From positions 1 to 64,000 of the forward strand of contig DXHY01000016.1 of assembly GCA_019113175.1 (NCBI GenBank): 64,000 bases of DNA. The letters are read 5' to 3'. This stretch comes from Candidatus Eisenbergiella stercoravium. GTDB lineage: Bacteria > Bacillota > Clostridia > Lachnospirales > Lachnospiraceae. Numbering within the stretch: position 1 is the stretch's first letter; each line of letters opens with the position of its first letter. The translations under genes and the position numbers were made by a program. Under the pieces are notes generated by a model. That model was not told the origin of the DNA, searched no databases, and saw only the letters and a program-made list of their open reading frames with translations. Below are positions 9,413 to 18,438 of the stretch, in pieces.

Positions 9413-10157
9413 CCCAGATCACCTCCAGCTTTTCCGGTTCCATGCCCAGCTCCTTTGCGAAGGCAGTCTGAAGACTGCTGCCTTCCTCCGCCTGCACCGC
9501 GGCATCATCCCCCTGTTCCTTCTGTGTCTCCATCCGGCTATCCGGCATTTCCACCCCGGCGTTATCCAACTCTCCGCTGTCCGTTTCTCCATCCGTCGAC
9601 TCCGCCTTCCCCCTGTCCTCTCCCGCCCGGATCTGCCCCACCTCGATTCTGTCGATGGATATTTCATCTTCCATTCCATTTTTCCCTCCATCCCTGCTCC
9701 TCACAGTCAGGGAAAGAACGCCGTTCTCATCCAGGGAGGCAGATACCAGACGGACGTTCCATTCCTCACAGAGTCCGGAAAGACGTTCGGAAAGCGCCGC
9801 TTCCAGGCCATCCTGCGCATAGCCTCCTTCCTTCAGTTCTGCCTGCTCCACCTGGTTTTCAATGCGCTGCATTTCCTGTTCATATTCTGCCAGGGCGGCG
9901 GAAAAAACCGTCTCCGCGTCAAAGCCTCCCAGCGAAAGCAGTGGCAGGGCGAGCCGGGAGAGCACCATGACGCCGATGATGATCCGCGCATACTTTTCAT
10001 AGCCGCCCTCCGGCAGGAAGCGCAGGATCACCTGAGCGGCCAGGAGAAAAATGGTAATGCTTTTTAACAGTTCCAGAAAACCGCTTCCCAGAAGTCTCCC
10101 TCCTTTTCCCGCCGGATGATGTGCAGCACGGCCTGCGGCAGCCGGACAATCCCGCAA
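9405..10157 (-). CDS. spoIIIAF: Stage III sporulation protein AF
   Basis: FLELLKSITIFLLAAQVILRFLPEGGYEKYARIIIGVMVLSRLALPLL; operon position. The exact start codon is uncertain. Confidence 0.85.
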   Translation of the reverse strand: MRDCPAAAGRAAHHPAGKGGRLLGSGFLELLKSITIFLLAAQVILRFLPEGGYEKYARIIIGVMVLSRLALPLLSLGGFDAETVFSAALAEYEQEMQRIENQVEQAELKEGGYAQDGLEAALSERLSGLCEEWNVRLVSASLDENGVLSLTVRSRDGGKNGMEDEISIDRIEVGQIRAGEDRGKAESTDGETDSGELDNAGVEMPDSRMETQKEQGDDAAVQAEEGSSLQTAFAKELGMEPEKLEVIWDG

Positions 10158-10169
10158 ACGTGATTTTTA

Positions 10170-11240
10170 TTACCGAAGCGTTCCCGCCAGGCAGGTGATG
10201 ATGGCAAACAGAATCAGAAAGCAGGCCAGCGCGGTGAAAACGATCCGCAGCAGCACGAACACCGCGTCGCCCGCCCTGTCGATACAGCCCGTCAGCCTCT
10301 TATCCGCGCTCAGCCCAAGCAGTCCGGCGCACAGCTTCAGAATCGCTCCGTACAGAAAAAGCTTTAAAAAAGGAACGATACATAAAGCGAGCAGAAGCAG
10401 GATGGCGGCGGCGCCAAGCCCGTTTTTAATGAGGACCGCAGAACCCAGCAAAAGCTGGGCTGTCCCTTCCGCCAGCCCGCCAAGGCCTGGAATGGAGGAA
10501 AGAAGCCTTGTGGCTGAGCTGATTTTCAGGCCCTCCAGCACGGGAGACACCATGGACTGCAGGACGCCGATCCCCGTAATACAGGTCAGCAGAAATTTCA
10601 GGCCTCCGGACAACGCCTTTTTCATGAGATCGATGAGGGAGGAAAGCTTTTCTTCCTCCCACAGGCCATTCATCACCACCAGCATCATGTAAACATCCGC
10701 AGCGGGCAGACCGACGCTCATCAAAAGCTGCTCCACTCCGTAGATCAGAAGCAGGATCAGCTCATAGTACCCGGCCGCCGTCATGGTTCCCGCAGAAAAA
10801 CCCAGCGCAATCATAAAAGTCGGAAGAAAAAGGCGGACGAAAAGGAGGATTTTATCAAGCAGGTCCTCCGCGATCCCGGCCGCCTGGGAAAAGGTGGCAA
10901 GCACAATGAGGAGTATCAGCAGACAGGCGACAAAATGTGCGATATCCGCGATCTGGTGGTTTTTAAACGCCTGTGCCGCCACCGTAAACAGGGACGACAG
11001 GATTCCTGCCAGAAGAAGCATCAGAAACAGATTTTTCATTCCCGCAGCCTCTCCGGTTATCCCGTCCCGCAGTGAAGTGACAAGCAGGGTGACGGCATCC
11101 TTCCAGTTTCCCGCAAGGAGCTGTCCCAGAAAGCCTGAAAAATCTACGGAAAATCCGGGAAACAGCTCGTTCATCCGCTCCGACATCGCGTCCAGATTCA
11201 GTTCCCCAAGCAGCCCGTCCTGTTCCACTTTTACCTCCAT
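10170..11240 (-). CDS. spoIIIAE: Stage III sporulation protein AE
   Basis: Large multi-TM protein with SpoIIIAE-like sequence between AF and AD. Confidence 0.93.
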   Translation of the reverse strand: MEVKVEQDGLLGELNLDAMSERMNELFPGFSVDFSGFLGQLLAGNWKDAVTLLVTSLRDGITGEAAGMKNLFLMLLLAGILSSLFTVAAQAFKNHQIADIAHFVACLLILLIVLATFSQAAGIAEDLLDKILLFVRLFLPTFMIALGFSAGTMTAAGYYELILLLIYGVEQLLMSVGLPAADVYMMLVVMNGLWEEEKLSSLIDLMKKALSGGLKFLLTCITGIGVLQSMVSPVLEGLKISSATRLLSSIPGLGGLAEGTAQLLLGSAVLIKNGLGAAAILLLLALCIVPFLKLFLYGAILKLCAGLLGLSADKRLTGCIDRAGDAVFVLLRIVFTALACFLILFAIITCLAGTLR

Positions 11241-11251
11241 GTCGAAGCGTT

Positions 11252-11638
11252 TCAGCTCATAAAGCCCGCGATGGTTTCAACCAGAGAAAGAAAAACGGGC
11301 ATTCCCGCCAGCAGCACCGCCGTTTTTCCAAACAGCTCCACCTGCGCCGCGATGGACGAAAAGCCCGCGTCCCGGCACAGTCCGGCGCAAAACTCGCTCA
11401 GCCAGGTGATTCCCACCACCTTAAACAGAATTCCCAGATACTCTCCGCTGCCGGACAGGCGGTTTCCAAAAGCGGAAACCGCTTCCTTCATCTGCCCCAG
11501 ATAAGCGCCTGCATGGGAAAAAATCAGGACCGATACGGCTATCCCAAGCAAAATGCCATATTCCTGCTTCCCGCTTTTAACCAGAAGCCCGGTCAGCACT
11601 CCCACAATTCCCAGCAGGGCAACTCTCACCACATCCAT
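11252..11638 (-). CDS. spoIIIAD: Stage III sporulation protein AD
   Basis: MDVVRVALLGIVGVLTGLLVKSGKQEYGILLGIAVSVLIF...; operon position; start refined to the internal ATG at 11638. Confidence 0.92.
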   Translation of the reverse strand: MDVVRVALLGIVGVLTGLLVKSGKQEYGILLGIAVSVLIFSHAGAYLGQMKEAVSAFGNRLSGSGEYLGILFKVVGITWLSEFCAGLCRDAGFSSIAAQVELFGKTAVLLAGMPVFLSLVETIAGFMS

Positions 11639-11706
11639 GCCGCACCTCCCTCCTGCCGCCGGGGGCAGTATTCCTTCCTGCAAGCCCCGCTTTCCCGTCA
11701 CACGGC

Positions 11707-11913
11707 TCACAGATCAAACAGATTCTGCACGGAAACGAACAGATCATAAATATAAGGGATGATCCAGGTCAGCACCAGAATCAGCCCGGCGAGGGAAAGC
11801 AGAAAGGCATGCTCTTCCCTCCCGCTGTGCTTCAGGATCTGGCTCAATATGGTGACCAGAATGCCCACGGCCGCTATTTTAAAAATCAGACCTATTTCCA
11901 TTCCTACCTCCAT
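11707..11913 (-). CDS. spoIIIAC: Stage III sporulation protein AC
   Basis: 68 aa, two TM segments: MEVGMEIGLIFKIAAVGILVTILSQILKHSGREEHAFLLSLAGLILVLTWIIPYI. Confidence 0.93.
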   Translation of the reverse strand: MEVGMEIGLIFKIAAVGILVTILSQILKHSGREEHAFLLSLAGLILVLTWIIPYIYDLFVSVQNLFDL

Positions 11914-11964
11914 GCCGAAGTGTTTTACGCTGAGGCTCGCGCGCCGGCCGCTCCCGTCCCTTTT

Positions 11965-12483
11965 TCAGAAAAGCAGGATGGCGAGCAGAAGCCCCGCCGC
12001 TGCGCTGATGGACAGAATCGTTTTTTTCCCGTTTTCCGCGGCGTGCTGCGCCGCTTCCTTTGCCTGTGACATCTCACCCGCAAACTGCTCCAGCGCTGCG
12101 AGCTGCATTCGTCCGTCCACAAATCCCGTATACTCCGGAAATGTCATCACAAGCGCCTTTTCCCGTCCTCCAAGGACAGTCTGTTTCAGATATTCCGGCA
12201 TCAGCTCCTCCCATGCCTCCTTCAGGGTAATCCCCGGCTCCGCGCGCACCTGCGTTCCGATTCGGCGCAGGCAGTTCCCCAGCGTCCCTTCCAGACGGCT
12301 TCCTACCCGGAGGAGCCCGTCCGGCAGAGTCAGGCGGCTGTATCCCACCTCGCTCTCCAGCATGACGAAGGCTCTCTCCAGAAGCTTCAGCTGTTCCGCC
12401 CTCCGTTCCAGATCCCTCCAGATGCACCAGCCGAATCCGGAGGAACCTGCGATGAGCAGGCAGGCGCCGACAAACCTCAGCAT
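11965..12483 (-). CDS. spoIIIAB: Stage III sporulation protein AB
   Basis: MLRFVGACLLIAGSSGFGWCIWRDLERRAEQLKLLERAFVMLESEVGYSRLTLPDGL... Confidence 0.92.
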   Translation of the reverse strand: MLRFVGACLLIAGSSGFGWCIWRDLERRAEQLKLLERAFVMLESEVGYSRLTLPDGLLRVGSRLEGTLGNCLRRIGTQVRAEPGITLKEAWEELMPEYLKQTVLGGREKALVMTFPEYTGFVDGRMQLAALEQFAGEMSQAKEAAQHAAENGKKTILSISAAAGLLLAILLF

Positions 12484-13529
12484 ACCTCTCTCCAGAGGGG
12501 ATTTCCATCCCCATCCAGCACGGAAACGCTTCTCCCCTGCCCGTTTCTTTCGGAACGGCCTTCTCTATCGCAGCAGTCTTCGCTTTCGAAGCGTCCTCCT
12601 GCTCCGGCGCATTCTCTTCGTTCCGGGCGGCCTTCTCCGGCGCGGCCCCTTCCGGAAAGCAGCACGTATCTGGAAAATACGGAGGCTCCCGTCCCGAACA
12701 GCCTCTCCTGCGCCTCGCGGATATTTCCCGCGTGCATGGTCGCAAGGACCGCGCAGCCGCATTTCAGGGCCTGTCGGACAGACCGGAGCTCCTCCTCTCC
12801 TCCCAGCTCATCCACGGCGATCACCTCCGGCGCCATGGAACGAAGCAGAAGCATCATTCCCTCCGCCTTCGGACAGCCGTCCAGCACATCCGTCCGCATT
12901 CCCACGTCATTCTGCGCCATGCCATGAAAGGAGCCCGCAATTTCCGACCGTTCATCCACCACGCCCACCGTTCTGCCCGGGCTGAAACAGTTTCCGTCGG
13001 AAATCTGCCGCACCAGGTCCCGAAGCAGCGTGGTCTTCCCGCAGCCGGGCGGGGAAAGAATCAGAACGTTCAGCGGCCTTGCGTCCTCGTAAACCCAGGG
13101 CAGCAGGCTGTCCGCCGCTCCTTTGATTTCATGGGAGATCCGGATGTTCATTCCGGATACGTATTTCAGATTTCTCACCTTTCCTCCGTCAGTCAGAACC
13201 GCCTCGCCCACCAGCCCCATCCTGTGCCCGCCCGGCAGGGTCAGATAGCCCCTGCTGATCTCCTCCTCATACGCGTACATGGAGCTGCTGCACACATAGG
13301 ACAGAAGCTCCTCCAGCTCTGCGCGGTCTGCCCGAACTGCCTGTCCCTCCCGTTCCGTCAGCCCGCCGTTGACGGTCAGGAAATATTCTCTTCCTTCCAT
13401 ATATAAAAGAACCGGCCGACCGGCGCGCAGCCGGATCTCCTGAAGCCGCTCTCCCTGCTCTGCCGCCTGCTTCCACCGGTTTCTCATGGCCTCCGGAAAA
13501 ATCCGGAGAATATCCTCTCTGACCGCCAT
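12477..13529 (-). CDS. spoIIIAA: Stage III sporulation protein AA (ATPase), expanded C-terminus
   Basis: GMNIRISHEIKGAADSLLPWV...LNVLILSPPGCGKTTLLRDLVRQIS...VDERSEIAGSFHG...DVLDGCPKAEGM. Start taken at MAVREDILRIFPEAM. Confidence 0.92.
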   Translation of the reverse strand: MAVREDILRIFPEAMRNRWKQAAEQGERLQEIRLRAGRPVLLYMEGREYFLTVNGGLTEREGQAVRADRAELEELLSYVCSSSMYAYEEEISRGYLTLPGGHRMGLVGEAVLTDGGKVRNLKYVSGMNIRISHEIKGAADSLLPWVYEDARPLNVLILSPPGCGKTTLLRDLVRQISDGNCFSPGRTVGVVDERSEIAGSFHGMAQNDVGMRTDVLDGCPKAEGMMLLLRSMAPEVIAVDELGGEEELRSVRQALKCGCAVLATMHAGNIREAQERLFGTGASVFSRYVLLSGRGRAGEGRPERRECAGAGGRFESEDCCDREGRSERNGQGRSVSVLDGDGNPLWREVC

Positions 13530-13639
13530 TTTCATTCCTCCCTTTCCGTCTGTTTCTGACTGCTTTGCCAGCCGGTGATTCCGGACCACGGTCTGCTTCC
13601 GTTACGGCCCGGATTCTTCTGAACCGTAATCTGCTTATC

Positions 13640-13832
13640 GTTACTATTCCCAGCACCCACCCTCATTCGCACCCGTCGCCTCTTCGAGGCTCCAGTCCCG
13701 CGCCTTACGGCGCTAAGGCTGCTCATGTGGGTGGGGTGACTGCTTCGCAGTCCAGATTCAGAATGGATAACACTTGCTTACGTGCAGGCACGACGCGCGT
13801 GTGTCCATCCTGAATCGGATGTGAATAGTAAC
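13640..13832. mobile_element. MITE-like element, about 193 bp, with 10-bp terminal inverted repeats and an 8-bp flanking duplication
   Basis: Terminal GTTACTATTC (13640-13649) and GAATAGTAAC (13823-13832), flanked by TGCTTATC (13632-13639 and 13833-13840). The interior is a series of short hairpins (GCCTCTTCGAGGC, GCGCCTTACGGCGC, GACTGCTTCGCAGTC, GATTCAGAATGGA...TCCATCCTGAATC). No ORF. Confidence 0.7.
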
Positions 13833-13890
13833 TGCTTATCTCAATATATGAGGACGGGCGGTCAGATAGAATTGTATTCTGCCGGGGGAT

Positions 13891-13929
13891 GAAATATAAT
13901 GATTGCGTAAAACGTAATCATTATATTTC
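13891..13929. promoter_or_regulatory. 17-bp inverted repeat upstream of the response regulator gene (candidate operator or hairpin)
   Basis: GAAATATAATGATTGCG-taaaa-CGTAATCATTATATTTC, one mismatch, 30 bp upstream of the start at 13959. Confidence 0.6.
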
Positions 13930-13958
13930 TAACCCGCGGTTTCAGGAGAAAATACTGT

Positions 13959-14651
13959 ATGAACAAAATTTTGATAATTGATGATGATAAAGAGCTCTGC
14001 GATCTGATTCAGCGATACGTACTGACGGAAAACATGGAAGCCGACTGCTGCGGCAGCGGCAGAGAGGGGCTGGAAAGGCTGAAAAAAAGAGACTACCAGC
14101 TTGTCGTTCTGGATGTAATGCTGCCGGGCATGGACGGCTTTGAAACAATGGAAGGGATCAGGAAGGAAAGCAGCCTTCCCATTTTGATGCTCACGGCCAA
14201 AAACGACATTTCCTCCAGGGTGCGCGGTCTGCGGGCCGGCGCTGACGATTATCTGGCAAAACCCTTCGATATGGACGAGCTGATCGCCCGCATCCTCGCT
14301 CTGGTCCGTCGTTATACCCGGTTGAATCAGCCGGAAGGTTCTCCCCGGCGGCTTGCCTTCGACGGCCTGACCATTGATGCGGACGCCCGTTCCGTCACCT
14401 CCGTTCATGGAACCTTTGAGCTTCCCCCGAAGGAATTTGATCTGCTCTGGCTTCTTGCATGCCATCAGGGAAAAATTTTTACAAAGCAGAAAATCTATGA
14501 ACTCGTCTGGAAAGAGGACTACTGCTACGACGACAGCAATATCATGGCGGTCATCAGCCGCCTGAGAAAGAAGCTGGAGGCCAATCCCGGCAGGCCCGTA
14601 TATATCCAGACGATTAAGGGCGTGGGATACCGCTTCAACAGGGAGGTCTGA
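13959..14651 (+). CDS. OmpR/PhoB-family response regulator
   Basis: MNKILIIDDDKELCDLIQRY...LDVMLPGMDGFE...MLTAKND...GADDYLAKPF plus a C-terminal winged helix. Confidence 0.95.
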   Translation: MNKILIIDDDKELCDLIQRYVLTENMEADCCGSGREGLERLKKRDYQLVVLDVMLPGMDGFETMEGIRKESSLPILMLTAKNDISSRVRGLRAGADDYLAKPFDMDELIARILALVRRYTRLNQPEGSPRRLAFDGLTIDADARSVTSVHGTFELPPKEFDLLWLLACHQGKIFTKQKIYELVWKEDYCYDDSNIMAVISRLRKKLEANPGRPVYIQTIKGVGYRFNREV

Positions 14652-14655
14652 TGGA

Positions 14656-15573
14656 ATGGAACCGCTTACTCTCATTTCAGTCATAACTGCCTCCGCTTCC
14701 GTTCTGATCTGCGTTTTGATAATCAGGCGTGTAAAATCGCGGCTGAAGGAAATGCTTGACGCGCTTGAGGATATCAGAACGGGGAATGGCAACCGGCGCA
14801 TTTTGTCCGCGGCGGACGAGCTTACCGCGCCTATCGCCTATGAAATCAATGAGATCGTCTCCTCCTACGAGAAAAAGCTGTCCGCGTTCCGCCGGACGGA
14901 TGAAGCCAACAGACAGCTCATGACCAGTCTTTCCCATGATGTAAGGACTCCGCTGACCACACTGATCGGGTATCTTGACGCCGCTCACAGGGGGCTTGTC
15001 ACAGGCGGAGAAAAGGATGCATATATTGGGACCGCCTGCCGGAAGGCCCATGAGCTGAAGGAATATATCGACGCGCTGTTCGACTGGTTCAGGCTGAATT
15101 CCGATGAATTCACTCTGACTGTGGACACAGTCGAAGCCGCGGAGCTGACGAGGAGCATCCTGATCGACTGGATCCCGGTTCTGGAAGAAAAGCGGATCGA
15201 TTACAATGTTTCTATTCCGGAACAGCCCTTCCGGGTTCGTCTTGACCCCGACGCATATCTTCGGATTCTGAACAATCTCATACAAAATGTGATCATTCAC
15301 AGCCATGCGGACAGGATGGAGCTTTCTCTGTCAGCCCGGAACGGAAAGCTGAACATTCTTGTGGCTGATAATGGCGTTGGAATGGAAAGGGACGATCTGA
15401 AGCATATCTTTGAACGCCTGTATAAATGCGATAAGGGTCGATCCGAAAGGGGCAGCGGTCTCGGTCTGTCCATCGTCCGCCAGCTCGTCGAGAAAATGGA
15501 TGGCACAATAAGCGTGGAAAGTACGCCGGGAGAGGGAACCACATTTACCCTGCGCTTCCCTCTGGCCGTTTAA
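14656..15573 (+). CDS. Sensor histidine kinase
   Basis: H-box SLSHDVRTPLTTLIGYLDA; NLIQNVIIHS; DNGVGM; GSGLGLSIVRQLVEKM. Confidence 0.95.
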   Translation: MEPLTLISVITASASVLICVLIIRRVKSRLKEMLDALEDIRTGNGNRRILSAADELTAPIAYEINEIVSSYEKKLSAFRRTDEANRQLMTSLSHDVRTPLTTLIGYLDAAHRGLVTGGEKDAYIGTACRKAHELKEYIDALFDWFRLNSDEFTLTVDTVEAAELTRSILIDWIPVLEEKRIDYNVSIPEQPFRVRLDPDAYLRILNNLIQNVIIHSHADRMELSLSARNGKLNILVADNGVGMERDDLKHIFERLYKCDKGRSERGSGLGLSIVRQLVEKMDGTISVESTPGEGTTFTLRFPLAV

Positions 15574-15614
15574 GCTTCTCCTCTCCATAAATTCCCGAGG
15601 CAGGGTTTTAAATT

Positions 15615-15654
15615 GCAAGGTTTCTGCAAGGTTTTCGCAAGGTTCCCACAAGAC
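15615..15654 (+). promoter_or_regulatory. Iteron array: three GCAAGGTT repeats at 11-bp period, plus one degenerate copy
   Basis: GCAAGGTT at 15615, 15626 and 15637, with degenerate ACAAGACC at 15648; lies directly between the kinase gene and the ABC transporter operon. Confidence 0.65.
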
Positions 15655-15784
15655 CGCAGTGGTATGATAACAGGTGAAACAGGAAAACAGATTCCGCAGG
15701 ATGGGCGCTGTTCCCGCGCCGGGCCGGAAATTCGGGCATGGGCTTCAGGGGCAGATGCTCCTGCATGGAGGTATGGAGAAATAT

Positions 15785-16708
15785 ATGGAGGAATTTATCA
15801 TTGAAACCAGACATCTGACCAAACGGTATGGCTCGCAGAAAAGCGTTTCGGACCTGAGCATCCATGTAAAAAGGGGCAGGGTCTACGGCCTGCTCGGAAG
15901 AAACGGGGCCGGAAAGACAACGACCATGAAAATGCTTCTGGATTTGACGAAGCCCACGTCCGGAGAAATCAGAATCTGGGGAAAGCCCCTCCAGGGAAAT
16001 GAAAGAAAGGTGCTTCCCCGCATCGGCAGCCTGATTGAATCTCCCGGCTTTTATCCGAATCTCACGGCGACGGAGAATCTGCGCATTTTTGCCGCTCTGC
16101 GGGGCATACCGAACCGGCACGCGGTCAAAGACGCCCTGGACCTGGTGGGTCTGCCTTATCAGGATAAAAAGCTGTTTTCCCAATATTCTCTCGGAATGAA
16201 GCAGCGGCTTGCGATTGCCCTTGCTGTGATGCACGATCCGGAGCTTTTCATTCTGGACGAACCGACCAATGGGCTTGATCCCATCGGGATTGCGGAGATC
16301 CGCTCCTTTATCCGGCGCCTGTGCGATGAAAGCGGAAAAACCGTTCTTATTTCCAGCCACATTCTTTCCGAAATTTCCCTGATGGCTGACGATATCGGAA
16401 TCATCGACCATGGAGTGCTGCTTGAGGAAGAAAGTCTGTCCGAACTGGAAAGGAAAAACGGGCGCTATATTCATCTGGGAGTCTCCGACTCCGCACAGGC
16501 CGCCCGCCTGCTGGAAACAGCGCTTCATACGGAGCAGTTCCGGATTGACGATGACCGGAGCATCCGCATTTTTGACACCTCCCTGCCGCTCCCGCTCTTA
16601 TCTGAAACCATGGTAAAGGGCGGCGTAGCCCTGTATGATCTGCATCTGTACGAGGATACTCTGGAGGATTATTTCAAGCGTGTGACAGGAGGTGAGGGAA
16701 TTGCGTAA
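15785..16708 (+). CDS. ABC transporter ATP-binding protein, BcrA/lantibiotic-protection type
   Basis: GLLGRNGAGKTTTMKMLLDLTKPTSGEI, YSLGMKQRLAIALA, LFILDEPTNGLDPIGI; followed by two overlapping permeases. Start refined to the ATG at 15785 with GGAG upstream. Confidence 0.9.
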   Translation: MEEFIIETRHLTKRYGSQKSVSDLSIHVKRGRVYGLLGRNGAGKTTTMKMLLDLTKPTSGEIRIWGKPLQGNERKVLPRIGSLIESPGFYPNLTATENLRIFAALRGIPNRHAVKDALDLVGLPYQDKKLFSQYSLGMKQRLAIALAVMHDPELFILDEPTNGLDPIGIAEIRSFIRRLCDESGKTVLISSHILSEISLMADDIGIIDHGVLLEEESLSELERKNGRYIHLGVSDSAQAARLLETALHTEQFRIDDDRSIRIFDTSLPLPLLSETMVKGGVALYDLHLYEDTLEDYFKRVTGGEGIA

Positions 16709-17498
16709 GCTGGTTTTTTGCGAGCTTTTCAAGTACAGGCGCAATAAAATCATTCCCGCCTTAACCTCTCTGGCGCTTCTCTTTCCTGCCGCCCTGATTT
16801 TTCTTACAAAATCTTCCCTGAACGGTGCGGAGACACTGACAGAATTTCATGCTTATTATGACAGCCTGTTCAACAACAACCTGGTATACAGCTCCATGCT
16901 GCTTTTGCCAGGTCTGACCGGCTGCGTCGGCGCGGTCCTCTTTTTTACGGAACGGGACTGCGGCGCCTTTAAGAATCTGCGGGTCATCCCCGTAACGGAG
17001 AAGGAACTGATCTTCGCCAAGCTGATTACGCTGTACCTGTGGTCCGTATTTTACTCGGTATGCTCCACAGCCGCAATGACGCTGTTCTGCTTCCTTCTGG
17101 AACCTGCTGCCCTCTATGACGTTTTTTTCAAGCTATTATGCGGCATCCTCACCGGCATTACCATGACGACCGTGTCCCTGCCCGCCGCCGTAATCGTCAT
17201 TTATATAAATCAGGGCAGGTTTCTGTCGCTTTTGCTGTCATTTCTGTATTCTGTCGTGAATTGGCTCCTTCTCATCCTTTTTGCGTCAAATGACGGTGTC
17301 CTCCGCTGGCTTCCGCTGCTGAACGGGCTCTTGCTGTCTTCCCGCCTTTGGGGCTGGAGGAAGGCATCCCTTGGAATGGGGGAGGAGCTGACGGCTCTGC
17401 CGTTCCAGGAATATGTATTTACCGCGCTGTATCTTTTGTTTTCTTTTCTGATATGCACCTTTCTGATTATCCGCTTTTATAAAAAATGGTCGAGGTAA
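16692..17498 (+). CDS. ABC transporter permease, lantibiotic-immunity-like
   Basis: Six-TM ABC-2-type protein overlapping the ATPase gene; likely start is the TTG at 16701 behind AGGAGG. Confidence 0.8.
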   Translation: MRELRKLVFCELFKYRRNKIIPALTSLALLFPAALIFLTKSSLNGAETLTEFHAYYDSLFNNNLVYSSMLLLPGLTGCVGAVLFFTERDCGAFKNLRVIPVTEKELIFAKLITLYLWSVFYSVCSTAAMTLFCFLLEPAALYDVFFKLLCGILTGITMTTVSLPAAVIVIYINQGRFLSLLLSFLYSVVNWLLLILFASNDGVLRWLPLLNGLLLSSRLWGWRKASLGMGEELTALPFQEYVFTALYLLFSFLICTFLIIRFYKKWSR

Positions 17499-18295
17499 TG
17501 ATGATGAAGATTCACATGTATGCTGTTATATTGACTGAAATGGAAAAACTGAAGCGATATTCCATCCTGAGAGCCGGCCTCATAGTGGTCCTGCTGTCCG
17601 ATCTGTTTTCCTTTGTCCCCGTCTTCGCGGACGATGGGGTAAGGAAAAATTTTACGCTCGTCATGAATAACATTCTGGAAAGCAACTGTACTTATTTTTT
17701 CCCCGCATTGATCCTGCTGACCGGAGGCTTCATTGCCCGCAGAGAATATACGGACGATACCCTTAAAAATATTCTGACCGTTCCCGTTTCGCTTCGGAGG
17801 CTGTTGCTCGGAAAAATGACCGTTCTGCTTTTTCTAACCATTTTCTTCAGCATACTGAGCGGACTGCTTGGGATCTTTCTGTGTCTCGCCGCCGGCCTGC
17901 CGGATCTGACGCTTCCCTTCATCGCTGAATGGATGGGCAGAATCGTTCTGGGGAATGTCCTGCTGTTTGCCGCCCTGCTTCCCCTTACGATTGTTTCCGC
18001 CTTTTTTGTGAATGCCGTTTATGTATGTACCGCGGCAGGGTTTGTTTACGGCTTTCTCGCAACGATGGAGGGGTCGCCCATGAATTATTATCCGGTCAAG
18101 GCGGCGCTCATTCTGTTCGATCCGCAGTGCGGCGCCGGATATGATTTTGTCCGTTACTCGAAAGAAGGCGCCTGCCTTTCCCTGCTTGCCGTATTCCTGA
18201 TATCCATCGTTCTTTTTCTCTTTCTGCGGCCGTCCGGAATGGAGGCCAGTATGAAAAAAGCATCCGCAAAGGCCGCCCGGAGAAAAGGATGGTAA
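17486..18295 (+). CDS. ABC transporter permease, lantibiotic-immunity-like
   Basis: Second ABC-2-type permease in the same overlapping operon. Confidence 0.8.
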   Translation: MVEVMMMKIHMYAVILTEMEKLKRYSILRAGLIVVLLSDLFSFVPVFADDGVRKNFTLVMNNILESNCTYFFPALILLTGGFIARREYTDDTLKNILTVPVSLRRLLLGKMTVLLFLTIFFSILSGLLGIFLCLAAGLPDLTLPFIAEWMGRIVLGNVLLFAALLPLTIVSAFFVNAVYVCTAAGFVYGFLATMEGSPMNYYPVKAALILFDPQCGAGYDFVRYSKEGACLSLLAVFLISIVLFLFLRPSGMEASMKKASAKAARRKGW

Positions 18296-18433
18296 ACCTG
18301 CACTCCATGCGGCTGCTCTACGGGCTTATCGATCCGGCTCGCAGCAGGCTGCTCGCTGTCCGTTGCCCGTCGAATATCCGCATGTCAGTGCAGGTAAACC
18401 TGCACTCCATGCGGCTGCTCTACGGGCTTATCG
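18291..18433. repeat. Two perfect 41-bp direct repeats offset by 102 bp
   Basis: GGTAAACCTGCACTCCATGCGGCTGCTCTACGGGCTTATCG at 18291-18331 and 18393-18433. Confidence 0.85.
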
Positions 18434-18438
18434 CACAA

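Noticed and set aside
13959-18295. Assignment as a BceRS-BceAB-type bacitracin module
   Set aside because: There are two ABC-2-type permeases of about 270 aa rather than one large ten-TM permease with an extracellular domain, so a LanFEG/BcrAB-like type fits better.
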